Source: an uncultured Ruminococcus sp.
Lineage (GTDB): Bacteria > Bacillota > Clostridia > Oscillospirales > Ruminococcaceae
DNA: 64,000 nucleotides
NCBI GenBank assembly: GCA_934435205.1
Contig: CAKSAK010000002.1
Span: forward strand, 1-64,000
Direction of reading: 5' to 3'
The number at the start of each line of letters is the position of its first letter. The first letter of the stretch is position 1. The notes below the pieces were generated by a model. The model had not been told where the DNA came from. It worked only from the letters and a program-made list of their open reading frames with translations, and made no database searches. The translations under genes and the position numbers were made by a program. Shown one piece after another: positions 15,697 through 24,511 of the stretch.

Positions 15697-16701
15697 CTAT
15701 ACTCTCTTCACAGAGTCCTTTATAACAAGGTCACCCTCGATAGTTCTTATTCTCGGCTTGCTGTCAGGATCCTCCATTCTACCCATAAGCGTCATTACCG
15801 CAAGGTCTGCCATATAATCTGCATCAACGTTTATAGTCGTGATAGTCGGGTCTGAAACGTCGGAGATCAAATAGTTATCATATCCCACAATGGAAATATC
15901 CTCGGGAATATTATAACCCATTCCCCTGAGCTGTCTTATTGCACGGTAAGCCGCCTCATCGCAATTGCACACGAAAGCCGTGGGCATATCGTCCTCAGGG
16001 AAAGTCATAGTGATAAAATCACGCTTGTCACGATCGTCGATACGCCACTTTTCGTTGACCTCATAGCCATGCTCTATCATAGCCTTTACATAGCCCATAT
16101 ATCTGTCAAAAATACTCGTTGTGGCGAATTTATTTCCTATGTATCCTATCTTCTTATGACCCATTTTTATAAGATATGAAGCAAGCTTGTAGCCTCCGCT
16201 GTAACCATTTGTCACAACAGCGTCAAGCTCCAAAGACGGTACATAATAATCAAGCAGAACAAGATCTTTCACATTGTCATTAAGAAGCTTTGCATAATCC
16301 TCCGAAAGCTGTCCCAGTGAAATAAGTGCCGAAACCTGCTTGTCCTCGATACAATGCGGGAGCATGAGCCTGTCCTCGTCCTCCTGATCGAGATTTTCCA
16401 TTATGCAGTACATATTCTCTTTTTTGAGCCTTGTTACAAGAGCGTTATACAATGCCCAATAAAATGAACCATTAGGATTGATGAATTTTGACGGGATAAG
16501 CACACCGATAGTATTGCCTCCCCTGTTCTGAGTGCTTTTCACGCCCACATAGCCCATTTCGTCAGCGACCTGCTTTATCTTCGCTCTGAGAGCGTCGCTA
16601 ACTCCGCTTTTTCCTGCAAGGGCTTTTGACACAGTAACATTACTTGTGTCACAGGCTTTGGCTATATCTATAAGTGTAACTGCTTTCTTCAAAATTCTCA
16701 C
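15697..16701 (-). CDS. LacI-family transcriptional regulator
   Basis: The 334-residue repressor has an N-terminal helix-turn-helix (TLIDIAKACDTSNVTVSKALAG, about 9-30), a hinge region, and a periplasmic-binding-protein-like sugar domain (GVLIPSKF, DLVLLDYYVPSLELDAVVTNGYSGGY, DISIVGYDNYLISD). It sits upstream of the sugar importer operon on the same strand and has a TGATAACGTTCTCA operator over its own start site, so it probably represses itself, the importer and perhaps the GH130 gene. The start is a GTG at 16701; a TTG nine bases later is possible because GGTGAG precedes it. Confidence 0.92.
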   Translation of the reverse strand: MRILKKAVTLIDIAKACDTSNVTVSKALAGKSGVSDALRAKIKQVADEMGYVGVKSTQNRGGNTIGVLIPSKFINPNGSFYWALYNALVTRLKKENMYCIMENLDQEDEDRLMLPHCIEDKQVSALISLGQLSEDYAKLLNDNVKDLVLLDYYVPSLELDAVVTNGYSGGYKLASYLIKMGHKKIGYIGNKFATTSIFDRYMGYVKAMIEHGYEVNEKWRIDDRDKRDFITMTFPEDDMPTAFVCNCDEAAYRAIRQLRGMGYNIPEDISIVGYDNYLISDVSDPTITTINVDADYMADLAVMTLMGRMEDPDSKPRIRTIEGDLVIKDSVKRV

Positions 16702-16738
16702 CGCTTTTTCTACTTAATGAACGCCTTAAAATAAACTC

Positions 16739-16752
16739 TGATAACGTTCTCA
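16739..16752. promoter_or_regulatory. LacI-type operator at the regulator's own promoter
   Basis: TGATAACGTTCTCA is close to palindromic with the AACGTT core of LacI-family sites. It lies immediately after the -10 at 16757-16762. Confidence 0.6.
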
Positions 16753-16756
16753 TTTA

Positions 16757-16784
16757 ATTATATCATTTTATGACATAAAGTCAA
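16757..16784 (-). promoter_or_regulatory. Promoter of the LacI-family gene
   Basis: The minus strand shows TTGACT (16784-16779), a 16-bp spacer and TATAAT (16762-16757). Confidence 0.65.
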
Positions 16785-16830
16785 TAGAATATTGCAAAAT
16801 CTCACATTTGAACAAAACCGCAGATCAAAA

Positions 16831-17469
16831 TCAGTTGATAATGCTCTCGACAGGGGCGTTGTCCCTCTCTCTTTGCAGTCTTTTTCGCTCAATTAGCTTT
16901 CTTATTATAGTGCAGATGAGCAGAATCGCTGATATGACAGCAACGCCTATTACAGGATAAAATCTCCACATATATTCCTTATCCATATTCTGCAAAGACT
17001 GATCTACAGCCGAATTGCTCAGCTTGTCCTGTATCCTTTTTATAAGATATCCGCCCGCTTTAAGAAACGATATCATGCCCCCAAGGCTAAGTATAAAGGA
17101 AATGATATATTTTTTGAAAAACGCAAACAATATCCCTGCGAACATTGCAACAACGCCTGCCGCCATTGCCCACAGCACCCACTTTGGCGGAACAGGCTCT
17201 ATATACTTGCCCATAATGCCCACGATAGTCACACCACCGTAGAAAAATCCCGAATACGCAAACGGCACTATCATAAGAAGCTTCAAAATAAGATAATAAA
17301 CAGGCTCGCCGTTTGGTTTTGTGCGTTTCGCCTTTTTCATCATCTTTTTCGCCGAGCGGCTCTGCCTTTCTCTGGCTTCCTCACGCTCTCTCTGCTCTTC
17401 AAGCTCCGCTTCTTTTCTGAGCCTGTCCTGCTTTTCTTTCTGTGCTTTAAGTCTGTCTTTTTTTGACAT
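16831..17469 (-). CDS. Four-TM membrane protein with charged N-terminal coil, unknown function
   Basis: No family is recognised. The 212-residue protein starts with about 50 highly charged Lys/Arg/Glu residues predicted to form a coiled helix in the cytosol. Four hydrophobic segments follow (about 57-85, 95-115, 118-143 and 170-190), with a basic C-terminal tail. It stands alone with a good promoter and lies between the LacI gene and spoIVB. It may anchor or scaffold something at the membrane, but nothing visible specifies its role. Confidence 0.75.
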   Translation of the reverse strand: MSKKDRLKAQKEKQDRLRKEAELEEQREREEARERQSRSAKKMMKKAKRTKPNGEPVYYLILKLLMIVPFAYSGFFYGGVTIVGIMGKYIEPVPPKWVLWAMAAGVVAMFAGILFAFFKKYIISFILSLGGMISFLKAGGYLIKRIQDKLSNSAVDQSLQNMDKEYMWRFYPVIGVAVISAILLICTIIRKLIERKRLQRERDNAPVESIIN

Positions 17470-17529
17470 AATGTACCTCTTTTATGTATTAAAATATTAT
17501 CGTATCATAGTGTTCTCATCAGGTATTCT

Positions 17530-17558
17530 ATTATATCATAGTATGCCGCGAAATTCAA
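17530..17558 (-). promoter_or_regulatory. Promoter of the four-TM protein gene
   Basis: The minus strand shows TTGAAT (17558-17553), a 17-bp spacer and TATAAT (17535-17530). Confidence 0.6.
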
Positions 17559-17719
17559 CACATACAAATGAAATTTTCTTCCTTTGCGCTGTTAAGAAGG
17601 CAGAATAAAATTGAAAAAGGCTTTCCAAGACAAATAATACTTATGCCAGCAGCTGAATTAAATTTCTAGACAGGTCAACAATAAAAGCGAAGAGAAAAAC
17701 AGAAAGGAACGTGAAAAAA

Positions 17720-18946
17720 ATGTCGTCATTTTTCAAAAAAACAGCCTGCGTCACAGGGATAATACTGCTGGGGCTGTTTGGTCTTATAGGATTTTATTCC
17801 ACAACGCTCCCCGACTTCTACCTTGTGTCAAAAGGCGATGACCTCAGTGTGAATTCCTTTTTCACCATATCCGCAAAGCCCTGCGAAAGCAAGGTGACAG
17901 TGGCGGTGTCAGACGGTTCGTCAGGAGCGTCACGATACACAAAAAATATGCTCATGCTTTTCGGGGCAGTGCCAGTCAAGGAGGTTGAATCAAAGGCCGT
18001 GGAAAGACCAATGCTTTATCCCTGCGGACAGCCATTCGGCATAAAGCTTCTCACAGAGGGCGTAATGGTAGTCGATCTGCAAAAAGTGGATTCTTCAAGC
18101 CCTGCCAAAGATTGCGGTATAAGAGAGGGCGATGTTATAGTATCTATCGACGGAGAAAAAATCAAAAGCAACGCAGACGTTGCAAAGATAATAAGAAGCT
18201 CAAACGGTGAAGCCTGCTCGGTGCGCATAAAGCGTGGAAGCAATGACCTGACCTTCAAGCTCTGCCCACGCCTTGAGGACGGAAGCTACAAAGCTGGAAT
18301 GTGGGTGCGTGATTCCTCCGCAGGCATAGGCACTCTCACATTCTATAACCCTGAAAACGGCACTTTCGGAGGTCTTGGCCACCCCGTATGTGACGCTGAC
18401 ACAAAAGAGCCTCTCCCACTCTCCGCAGGCACAGTTGGCGAAATAAACCTCACAGGCTTCAACAAGTCACGCTCAGGCTGTCCGGGACAGCTTTTAGGCG
18501 AGTTTGCAAACTCCGCCTCCACAGGTGATATCCTGAAAAACTGCGAAAGCGGCGTGTTCGGCACACTGAACGCAAATCCTTGCCCAAATGCAAAAGAGTT
18601 TCCTCTCGGCTTCCGTCAGGAGATACACCCCGGCAAAGCCAAAATACTCTCCTCTATTGACAATGACGGGCCAAAAGAATATGAGATATCTATCGAGCAG
18701 ATAAATCTCTCAGATTCTGCCGAGCATGACCTTGTTATCAAAATAACTGACAAGACGCTTCTTGAAAAAACAGGGGGCATTTTGCAGGGCATGAGCGGCT
18801 CGCCTATCATTCAGGACGGAAGACTCGTGGGCGCAGTGACCCATGTTTTTATCGAGGACACCGCCAAAGGCTACGGCATCTTCGCTGACGAAATGTATTC
18901 AAAGACCTCAGAGCTTGCCGAAAGCACCGTAGAAAATGCAGGTTAG
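17720..18946 (+). CDS. spoIVB: SpoIVB peptidase (S55 family)
   Basis: SpoIVB is a forespore-secreted serine protease that signals across the inter-membrane space to trigger pro-sigma-K processing during sporulation. The protein has an N-terminal membrane anchor (about 8-26), a PDZ domain (about 100-195, with DCGIREGDVIVSIDGEKI), and an S55 catalytic domain with His in GLGHPVCD and Ser in GMSGSPIIQDGRLVGAVTHV. The length of about 408 residues is typical. The start is the ATG at 17720 with AAAGGA upstream; a GTG at 17711 is the alternative. It is followed by spo0A, the conserved spoIVB-spo0A pair. Confidence 0.95.
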   Translation: MSSFFKKTACVTGIILLGLFGLIGFYSTTLPDFYLVSKGDDLSVNSFFTISAKPCESKVTVAVSDGSSGASRYTKNMLMLFGAVPVKEVESKAVERPMLYPCGQPFGIKLLTEGVMVVDLQKVDSSSPAKDCGIREGDVIVSIDGEKIKSNADVAKIIRSSNGEACSVRIKRGSNDLTFKLCPRLEDGSYKAGMWVRDSSAGIGTLTFYNPENGTFGGLGHPVCDADTKEPLPLSAGTVGEINLTGFNKSRSGCPGQLLGEFANSASTGDILKNCESGVFGTLNANPCPNAKEFPLGFRQEIHPGKAKILSSIDNDGPKEYEISIEQINLSDSAEHDLVIKITDKTLLEKTGGILQGMSGSPIIQDGRLVGAVTHVFIEDTAKGYGIFADEMYSKTSELAESTVENAG

Positions 18947-19114
18947 CGACCTTTGCCGACCGCTGTCGATTTATGAAAAGGCTTTGCACAGTGAAAAATA
19001 TCATCTCCGGTCGAACAATGCTCAATTATCTTGTTTTGGCATATTCACGCACTGATATTTGTACACTTTGCATTAATAAGTCGATAATTTGTTGACGATT
19101 TTTCTAAAAAACTA

Positions 19115-19143
19115 TTGCATTTAACAAATAAATGTGTTATCAT
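19115..19143 (+). promoter_or_regulatory. Promoter of spo0A
   Basis: TTGCAT (19115-19120), a 17-bp spacer and TATCAT (19138-19143) lie 75 bp before the start codon. No perfect 0A box was found in the 18947-19216 gap. Confidence 0.5.
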
Positions 19144-19216
19144 TTATCTTGTAAAAGGGAGTTAAAACAAACGCTCTCAAACAAAAATGACAGATTATAC
19201 GACGGAGGAAATGACA

Positions 19217-19999
19217 ATGACAAACAAGATCAAAATTCTTATTGGCGACGATTCGGCACAGTACGGGGTAGCATGTGCTTCCTCACTGAGAGCAATGGGC
19301 TTTTTCGTGATAACACGTCCCAAGGACGGACTTACTATCTATGACGCTATCAAAAACGAACAGCCGGACGTTGTTATCGCAGACGCAGTGATGCCGAGCC
19401 TTGACGCAATCGAGCTTATCAGAAAGATACAGAACTCGTCCTATCAGAAACCGCTTTTTATAATCACAAGCGCCTATGAGAACTCATTTATAGAAACACA
19501 GGTCATGAACGCAGGAGCATCATATTTCATGCTCAAACCATTCGACATAAAGATACTTGGCGAGAGGATAAAGTCCATGCTGGATATCGACACCGATATA
19601 TCCTCCGACTCAAGCTATACGAAAAACAAGCAGAGCATAAACCTTGAGATAATCGTCACAGACATAATCCATCAGATAGGCGTCCCTGCCCACATCAAGG
19701 GCTATCACTATCTCAGGGAAGCTATCATACAGTCCGTGAACGATAAGGAAATGCTTGAAAGCGTTACAAAGCTATTATATCCTGCAGTGGCAAAAAAATT
19801 CGCAACTACGCCCTCCAGAGTGGAAAGAGCCATACGCCATGCCATTGAGATAGCATGGGACAGAGGAGATATCGACACCCTCAACAGCTTCTTCGGCTAC
19901 ACAATAAACACAGGCAAGGGCAAGCCCACAAACAGCGAATTTATAGCACTTATCGCAGACAAAATAAGCCTTAAATTCAAGACCACCATGGCGGTCTAG
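19217..19999 (+). CDS. spo0A: Sporulation master regulator Spo0A
   Basis: Spo0A is the response regulator that commits the cell to sporulation. The N-terminal receiver has the acidic pair in ILIGDDS, the phospho-acceptor Asp in VVIADAVMP and the Lys in MLKPFD. The C-terminal DNA-binding domain (about 140-258) is diagnostic: IIHQIGVPAHIKGYHYLREA, LLYPAVAKKFATTPSRVERA, IRHAIEIAWDRGD, and PTNSEFIALIADKI. The ATG at 19217 is best spaced from GGAGGA (19204-19209), giving 260 residues; an upstream ATG at 19187 would add ten. The usual LD ahead of the acceptor is AD here, a mild variation. Confidence 0.96.
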   Translation: MTNKIKILIGDDSAQYGVACASSLRAMGFFVITRPKDGLTIYDAIKNEQPDVVIADAVMPSLDAIELIRKIQNSSYQKPLFIITSAYENSFIETQVMNAGASYFMLKPFDIKILGERIKSMLDIDTDISSDSSYTKNKQSINLEIIVTDIIHQIGVPAHIKGYHYLREAIIQSVNDKEMLESVTKLLYPAVAKKFATTPSRVERAIRHAIEIAWDRGDIDTLNSFFGYTINTGKGKPTNSEFIALIADKISLKFKTTMAV

Positions 20000-20019
20000 G
20001 GGTCATAAGTCATATATGC

Positions 20020-20057
20020 AAAAAGAGCAGAACGCATTTTCACGTTCTGCTCTTTTG
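20020..20057 (+). terminator. Terminator of spo0A
   Basis: AAAAGAGCAGAACG pairs with CGTTCTGCTCTTTT around an eight-base loop. Confidence 0.85.
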
Positions 20058-20073
20058 CCGTTTATTAATAAAT

Positions 20074-20177
20074 GTAGGCGTCTTTATTCGCCTGCTAAAT
20101 TCGCAATAAGACAAACTTGATCACTTCGGGTAGGACGTTGTATTTCCGAACAGCGGGCGGCCTCAGGTCGCCCCTAC
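20074..20177. repeat. Diverged inverted pair of short palindromic elements
   Basis: A decayed left unit (20074-20094, GTAGGCG...CGCCTG) and an intact right unit (20154-20177, CGGGCGGCC...GGTCGCCCCTAC) face each other across about 60 bp. The left unit seems to have lost part of its ends. Confidence 0.6.
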
Positions 20178-20188
20178 ACAAAATACAA

Positions 20189-20218
20189 AAAGAGGACGAA
20201 AATGATTCGCCCTCTGAA
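20189..20218 (-). terminator. Terminator of the sugar transferase gene
   Basis: On the minus strand AGAGGGCGAA pairs with TTCGTCCTCT, followed by TTTTTG. Confidence 0.75.
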
Positions 20219-20229
20219 ATCTCATATCA

Positions 20230-21645
20230 TCACAGCTTTATCTCTTCGCTGTTCTTTTCGTCCTTGCTGTTGTCATGCTCTATCCTGTCACGGTGAGTTT
20301 CAAGAGGAGCTGAATCCTTTACGCCCTCAGTGGCTTCTGGTATAAAGCAGGTCTTTACCGTCATAAAGAATATTCTAAGATCAAGCATAAGCGACTGATG
20401 CTCTATGTACATAAGGTCAAGCTTCAGCTTGTCATAAGGGGTGGTGTTATACTTTCCCATTACCTGCGCATAGCCTGTAAGTCCAGCCTTGACTTTCAGC
20501 CTGTATTTGAACTCAGGCATTGTTTTTTCATACTTCTGTGCGATCTCAGGCCGCTCAGGTCTAGGCCCTACAAACGACATATCGCCCTTTAGTATGTTTA
20601 TAAGCTGTGGAAGCTCGTCTATCCTTACTTTTCTTATAAACTTTCCTATAGGAGTGATACGGCTGTCATTTTTCTTTGCAAGGGTCGCACCGCTTTTCTT
20701 TTCAGCGTCAACTATCATGCTTCTGAACTTGTATACCTTGAACACCCTGCCCCCTGTTGTGAGCCTTTTCTGAGAATAAAGCACAGGACCGCCGTCATAA
20801 GCCTTTATCGCAATAGCCGTCACTAGCATGAACGGCGAAGCGATAACAAGCGCTGCTGCTGACAACAAAATATCGAGCGTTCTCTTTACCGCACGCTGTT
20901 CCCAGCGCAAGCCGTCATTTCTCGCCAGCAAAAGTGGCGTATCGAAAAGGTGGAAATCCTCCGCTCCTCTTACGATAATATCTGACAGCTTAGGGTTTAT
21001 ATAAGTCCTGATAGAATTTTCAAAGGTAAATTTCAAAAGCTTGTTTCTCAGGTCATTTGGGATATCCGATATTATAACAGCCTCGTGTTTTAATATCTCA
21101 CGCTCGATATCCTCAAGGCTCTCCTCACAGCTTATAGAAGCGCATATCCTGTATTTGTCATTTCTCACGCTCATTTTTGAAACAAGATACTTAGCGTTCT
21201 TGTTTCCATAAACGATTATCATTCGCCGTGGAGGATATACCGCCTGATATATCCAAGTGAAAACATAGCTCCACGCAAAGGCTATGACCACCTGAATGAC
21301 CGTCATAACAAGTATGGGCGCAATGTTGAGTCTGCCTCGTCCGATAAGAGAAACGAGTATAAATTCTATAAAATTCGCACCCAGCAAGCCCAGCACCTGC
21401 GAACCAAAAAGCCCCGTGAACTTATCATATCCAAGACGGAAGCCGTTAAAGGTCTTTGCCATGGACATATAAAGCACCGCATAGATAGCCACCATAAGAA
21501 TGTTACCATTATGCCAGAACGGATCACGCATCGCCTTGTTGTAATAGTTGTTCCAAACGGTGTCGAAGCACTTCATAAAGGCACAGATTATAACAAGTGC
21601 GCTGAGATAGTTGAGTATCTTTTTGAACTGATCTCTGTTATTCAA
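20230..21645 (-). CDS. Polyprenyl glycosylphosphotransferase (initiating sugar transferase)
   Basis: This enzyme transfers a sugar-1-phosphate to undecaprenyl phosphate, the first step of exopolysaccharide or teichoic-type glycan assembly. The N-terminal half has four hydrophobic segments and a nucleotide-fold region (RRMIIVYGNKNAKYL). The C-terminal bacterial sugar transferase domain (about 270-455) shows KRTLDILLSA, the PVLYSQKR strand, KVYKFRSM, RIDELPQL and DMSFVGPRPERPE. I chose the TTG at 21645, after AAAGGCGG, because a TTGATT-17-TATACT promoter lies inside the longer frame. This gives about 471 residues. No other glycan genes are adjacent, so the product is unknown. Confidence 0.92.
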   Translation of the reverse strand: MNNRDQFKKILNYLSALVIICAFMKCFDTVWNNYYNKAMRDPFWHNGNILMVAIYAVLYMSMAKTFNGFRLGYDKFTGLFGSQVLGLLGANFIEFILVSLIGRGRLNIAPILVMTVIQVVIAFAWSYVFTWIYQAVYPPRRMIIVYGNKNAKYLVSKMSVRNDKYRICASISCEESLEDIEREILKHEAVIISDIPNDLRNKLLKFTFENSIRTYINPKLSDIIVRGAEDFHLFDTPLLLARNDGLRWEQRAVKRTLDILLSAAALVIASPFMLVTAIAIKAYDGGPVLYSQKRLTTGGRVFKVYKFRSMIVDAEKKSGATLAKKNDSRITPIGKFIRKVRIDELPQLINILKGDMSFVGPRPERPEIAQKYEKTMPEFKYRLKVKAGLTGYAQVMGKYNTTPYDKLKLDLMYIEHQSLMLDLRIFFMTVKTCFIPEATEGVKDSAPLETHRDRIEHDNSKDEKNSEEIKL

Positions 21646-21693
21646 CAAAAAACCGCCTTTCTCTGCTGTTTTTGTTATCTGCTCAATGAGTAA

Positions 21694-21722
21694 AGTATAG
21701 CATACTTTTCGCCAATAATCAA
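21694..21722 (-). promoter_or_regulatory. Promoter of the sugar transferase gene
   Basis: The minus strand shows TTGATT (21722-21717), a 17-bp spacer and TATACT (21699-21694). Its position rules out translation starting at 21735. Confidence 0.65.
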
Positions 21723-21926
21723 GCATTACACACAATTTTCACCGACTGCCACCTTTTTCAGCCTGATTTTTCAAGATAATACCTGCATCTCCGCTCGATA
21801 TAGTTTTAAACTATGGCAGACCATAGAATAAAAATTATTGATTTACTAGGAATTTTGTGTTATAATATATTTTGCAGAAAAATAAAAAATATATTTTTAT
21901 ATAGATAACAGAAAAGAGGAAAATAA

Positions 21927-22781
21927 ATGAAGACCTGCGAGCTTTTCAAGAAAAAGACAACATTATCCTTTGAGGTATTCCCGCCAAAGAGTTCAACGCC
22001 TGTTGAGAGCATATACAGCACAATATCACAGCTCCAGCCCCTTAACCCTGATTTTATCAGCGTGACATACGGAGCAGGCGGAAGCACGAACAATGCGACT
22101 ATCGACATATGCTCAGCTATAAAAAATCACCACAAGATAGAGTCGGTGGCACATCTGCCATGCCTTTATCAGACAAAGGAGCGAGTATTAGAGCAGCTTG
22201 AAGAGATGAAGTCTGCGAATATTGAGAACATACTTGCTTTGAGAGGTGACAGAAACCCTGATTTTGAGCCGGCAGGTGATTTTCACTACGCTTCCGACCT
22301 TGTATCTTTTATAAAAGAACACAGCGACATGAACGTAATAGGCGCATGCTATCCTGAATGTCATCCGGAGTGCGACAGCATAGTAGATGATATAAAGCAC
22401 CTGAAGGATAAAGTAGACGCAGGCTGTTCACAGCTTATCACCCAGCTTTTCTTTGACAACAGCACATTTTACGATTTCAGAGAGAAAACAGCCATAGCAG
22501 GGATAAGCGTGCCTATCGAAGCAGGAATAATGCCTGTGACCAACAAAAAGCAGATACTTAGAATGACAACTCTTTGTCATGCGACCCTGCCGAAGAAGTT
22601 CCTTAAAATAATGGACAAATACGAGAACGACCCAATAGCAATGAGAGATGCAGGCATAGCCTATGCGGTATCGCAGATAGTAGATCTCATCGCCAATGAT
22701 GTAGACGGCATACACCTTTACACCATGAACAATCCATATATAGCAGAGAAGATATGTGAAGCGGTGAAGTCGCTTTTCTGA
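21927..22781 (+). CDS. metF: Methylenetetrahydrofolate reductase
   Basis: MetF is a flavoenzyme that reduces 5,10-methylene-THF to 5-methyl-THF for methionine synthesis or acetogenic carbon flow. The 284-residue protein shows LSFEVFPPKS near the start (Glu is catalytic), ISVTYGAGGSTN, NILALRGDRNPDFE, GACYPECHPEC, a KVDAGCSQLITQLFFDN strand, and AGIMPVTNKKQI. AGAGGA lies before the ATG. It stands alone between the divergent sugar transferase and a repeat-rich gap; no metH or partner subunit is adjacent. Confidence 0.95.
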   Translation: MKTCELFKKKTTLSFEVFPPKSSTPVESIYSTISQLQPLNPDFISVTYGAGGSTNNATIDICSAIKNHHKIESVAHLPCLYQTKERVLEQLEEMKSANIENILALRGDRNPDFEPAGDFHYASDLVSFIKEHSDMNVIGACYPECHPECDSIVDDIKHLKDKVDAGCSQLITQLFFDNSTFYDFREKTAIAGISVPIEAGIMPVTNKKQILRMTTLCHATLPKKFLKIMDKYENDPIAMRDAGIAYAVSQIVDLIANDVDGIHLYTMNNPYIAEKICEAVKSLF

Positions 22782-22790
22782 TCTACACAA

Positions 22791-22832
22791 ACGCAAGCAG
22801 GCGGAGAATTGATCTTCGCCTGCTTTTTGTTT
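22791..22832 (+). terminator. Terminator of metF
   Basis: AAGCAGGCGGAGA pairs with TCTTCGCCTGCTT around a short loop, followed by TTTGTTTT. Confidence 0.85.
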
Positions 22833-22848
22833 TCCGCACAGAACATCT

Positions 22849-22871
22849 GTAGGGGGTGAACAGTTCGCCCG
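22849..22871. repeat. Short palindromic element, GTGAAC stem type
   Basis: GTAGGGGGTGAAC and GTTCGCCCG form the unit. One stem pair is a G-T wobble, and the loop is shorter than in related copies. Confidence 0.6.
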
Positions 22872-22927
22872 TTTCATTTTTTCACGATCCTACTGATTTT
22901 TACATTGTATAAACACTACACCCAAAT

Positions 22928-23107
22928 GTAGGGGACGGCGCCCCCGACGTCCCGCTTCTCGACGTTTCGTTTCTTCTGTCATATCAATATACTAGAAGAA
23001 TAACGCTGTACATTACAACATTTTCCATGTGGCACGTCTACTCATAATTTGCGATAATTCAAACATTGCAGCTCTACAAACGGGACGTCGAGGGCGCCGT
23101 CCCCTAC
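22928..23107. repeat. Composite 180-bp element with inverted ends
   Basis: Two ACGGCGCC-type palindromes (22928-22954 and 23081-23107) point in opposite directions and form near-identical 27-bp terminal inverted repeats. The 126 bp between them has no reading frame. The structure resembles a miniature inverted-repeat element. Confidence 0.7.
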
Positions 23108-23113
23108 ACCAAA

Positions 23114-23214
23114 ATTCTACCGCCGTAAAATCGCTGTCGCTCTTTGCGGATTTTACTTTGTATAAGGATATAGAAAAGCGGTGCAGAGTTTCACACTCCG
23201 TCACCGCTTTTTTA
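23114..23214. repeat. Partial copy of the ~300-bp repeat (5' end)
   Basis: CCGCCGTAAAATCGCTGTCG, CTCTTTGCGGATTTTACTTT and AAGCGGTGCAGAGTT match the first third of the long copies. It ends at an ACCGCTTTTTT string and can act as the terminator of the downstream exporter operon. Confidence 0.7.
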
Positions 23215-23219
23215 ACTTA

Positions 23220-24494
23220 TCATTCATATCTCAAAGCGTCGATAGGATTGAGCTTAGCCGCCTTTATGGACGGAATAAGTCCAAATACTATTCCAACTAC
23301 CATTGAAAATACCACCGACACTACTATTGACGCCGAGGATATCGCCACAGGCACTTCCGCTACCTTCGCTATTACCTGTGAAAGCCCTATGCCCGTCAGC
23401 ACGCCGATTATTCCGCCTATGCTCGTAAGCACTGCCGCTTCTGTCAAAAACTGCGCAAGTATTCTCTTTTTCCTTGCTCCCAGTGCTTTTTTCAGTCCTA
23501 TCTCTCTCGTTCTCTCTGTTACCGACACCAGCATAATGTTCATTACGCCTATACCGCCTACCAACAGCGAGATACTAGCTATCCATATAAGCATCTTATT
23601 GGTCGATGAACTCAGATCCTGCAGTGACTTCGCCTGCTCCAGCAGGCTCTCGCTCTTGTATTCCACAGAAGCACTGGTTTCCTCGCTTCCGCCCTTTACA
23701 GCCGAAACGTTCTCGTTGAGTATATCTGCTGACTTTTTGCCTGCGTTTGTCATCGAGTCCGTGTCCACAGCCTTTACGATACAGTTTTCAGGCTCGTCAT
23801 AGCGGAAAACTATCCCCCAATCGTTTGTAGGGATAAAAATAAGTCCGCTCGATGTCTGATTGTATGTGTAGTAGTCCTCCACTGAGCTTATAACAGGCTC
23901 AAAGCTTGAATTTTGCACAGCCACGCCTATTATGGTGAATGGCTCACCGCTTATGTCTATGACCTTTCCCACAGGGCTTTCACCCTCGAAAAGGCCCTCT
24001 GCAAGTGTCTTGTCTACCACTGCCACCTTGTCAAATTTGGTAAAGTTTCTCTCCGCAAAGCCCTTTCCCTCAACTATCTCGTATCCAACAGTGTCAAAAT
24101 AATCCTTGTCTACTCCGTATATAGTTGACGAATCCATTTTGTTGTTAAGATAAAACAGGTTGTCAGGATTGTTTCTTGTGCGGTAAAAAGTGCTTGACTC
24201 CACCTCTTTAAGCTCATTGATACGTTTTTTAGTGTCCGATGTGAACATTGCCACATTAGACGGTGGCGTTTCATAGGAAAAGTCGCAAACAGTGTCGCCG
24301 TTTGAAAGCTGTATCTTCACAGTGTTGTTTCCTGCACCGATAAGATTGTTCTTTATCTGCTCATTTGTACCCTTGATAGTGGAAACTATGGCAATGATAG
24401 CCGCAATACCGATAATGATACCGAGCATAGTAAGAAACGAGCGTATCTTATGTGAAAGTATTCCCTTGAATGAAAGTCTGATATTTTCTATCAT
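23220..24494 (-). CDS. MacB-type ABC transporter permease
   Basis: The 424-residue FtsX/MacB-like permease has an N-terminal TM (SFLTMLGIIIGIAAIIAIVST), a large extracellular domain (about 45-290), and three C-terminal TMs (about 298-325, 345-375 and 385-408), with the SVTERTREIGLKKALGARK coupling motif. It works with the ATPase and the adaptors encoded upstream as a MacAB-like exporter of peptides or antibiotics, or as a tension/stress machine like B. subtilis YknXYZ. It is last in a four-gene operon, 17 bases after the second adaptor. Confidence 0.93.
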   Translation of the reverse strand: MIENIRLSFKGILSHKIRSFLTMLGIIIGIAAIIAIVSTIKGTNEQIKNNLIGAGNNTVKIQLSNGDTVCDFSYETPPSNVAMFTSDTKKRINELKEVESSTFYRTRNNPDNLFYLNNKMDSSTIYGVDKDYFDTVGYEIVEGKGFAERNFTKFDKVAVVDKTLAEGLFEGESPVGKVIDISGEPFTIIGVAVQNSSFEPVISSVEDYYTYNQTSSGLIFIPTNDWGIVFRYDEPENCIVKAVDTDSMTNAGKKSADILNENVSAVKGGSEETSASVEYKSESLLEQAKSLQDLSSSTNKMLIWIASISLLVGGIGVMNIMLVSVTERTREIGLKKALGARKKRILAQFLTEAAVLTSIGGIIGVLTGIGLSQVIAKVAEVPVAISSASIVVSVVFSMVVGIVFGLIPSIKAAKLNPIDALRYE

Positions 24495-24511
24495 ATTATC
24501 CGCCCCCCTTT

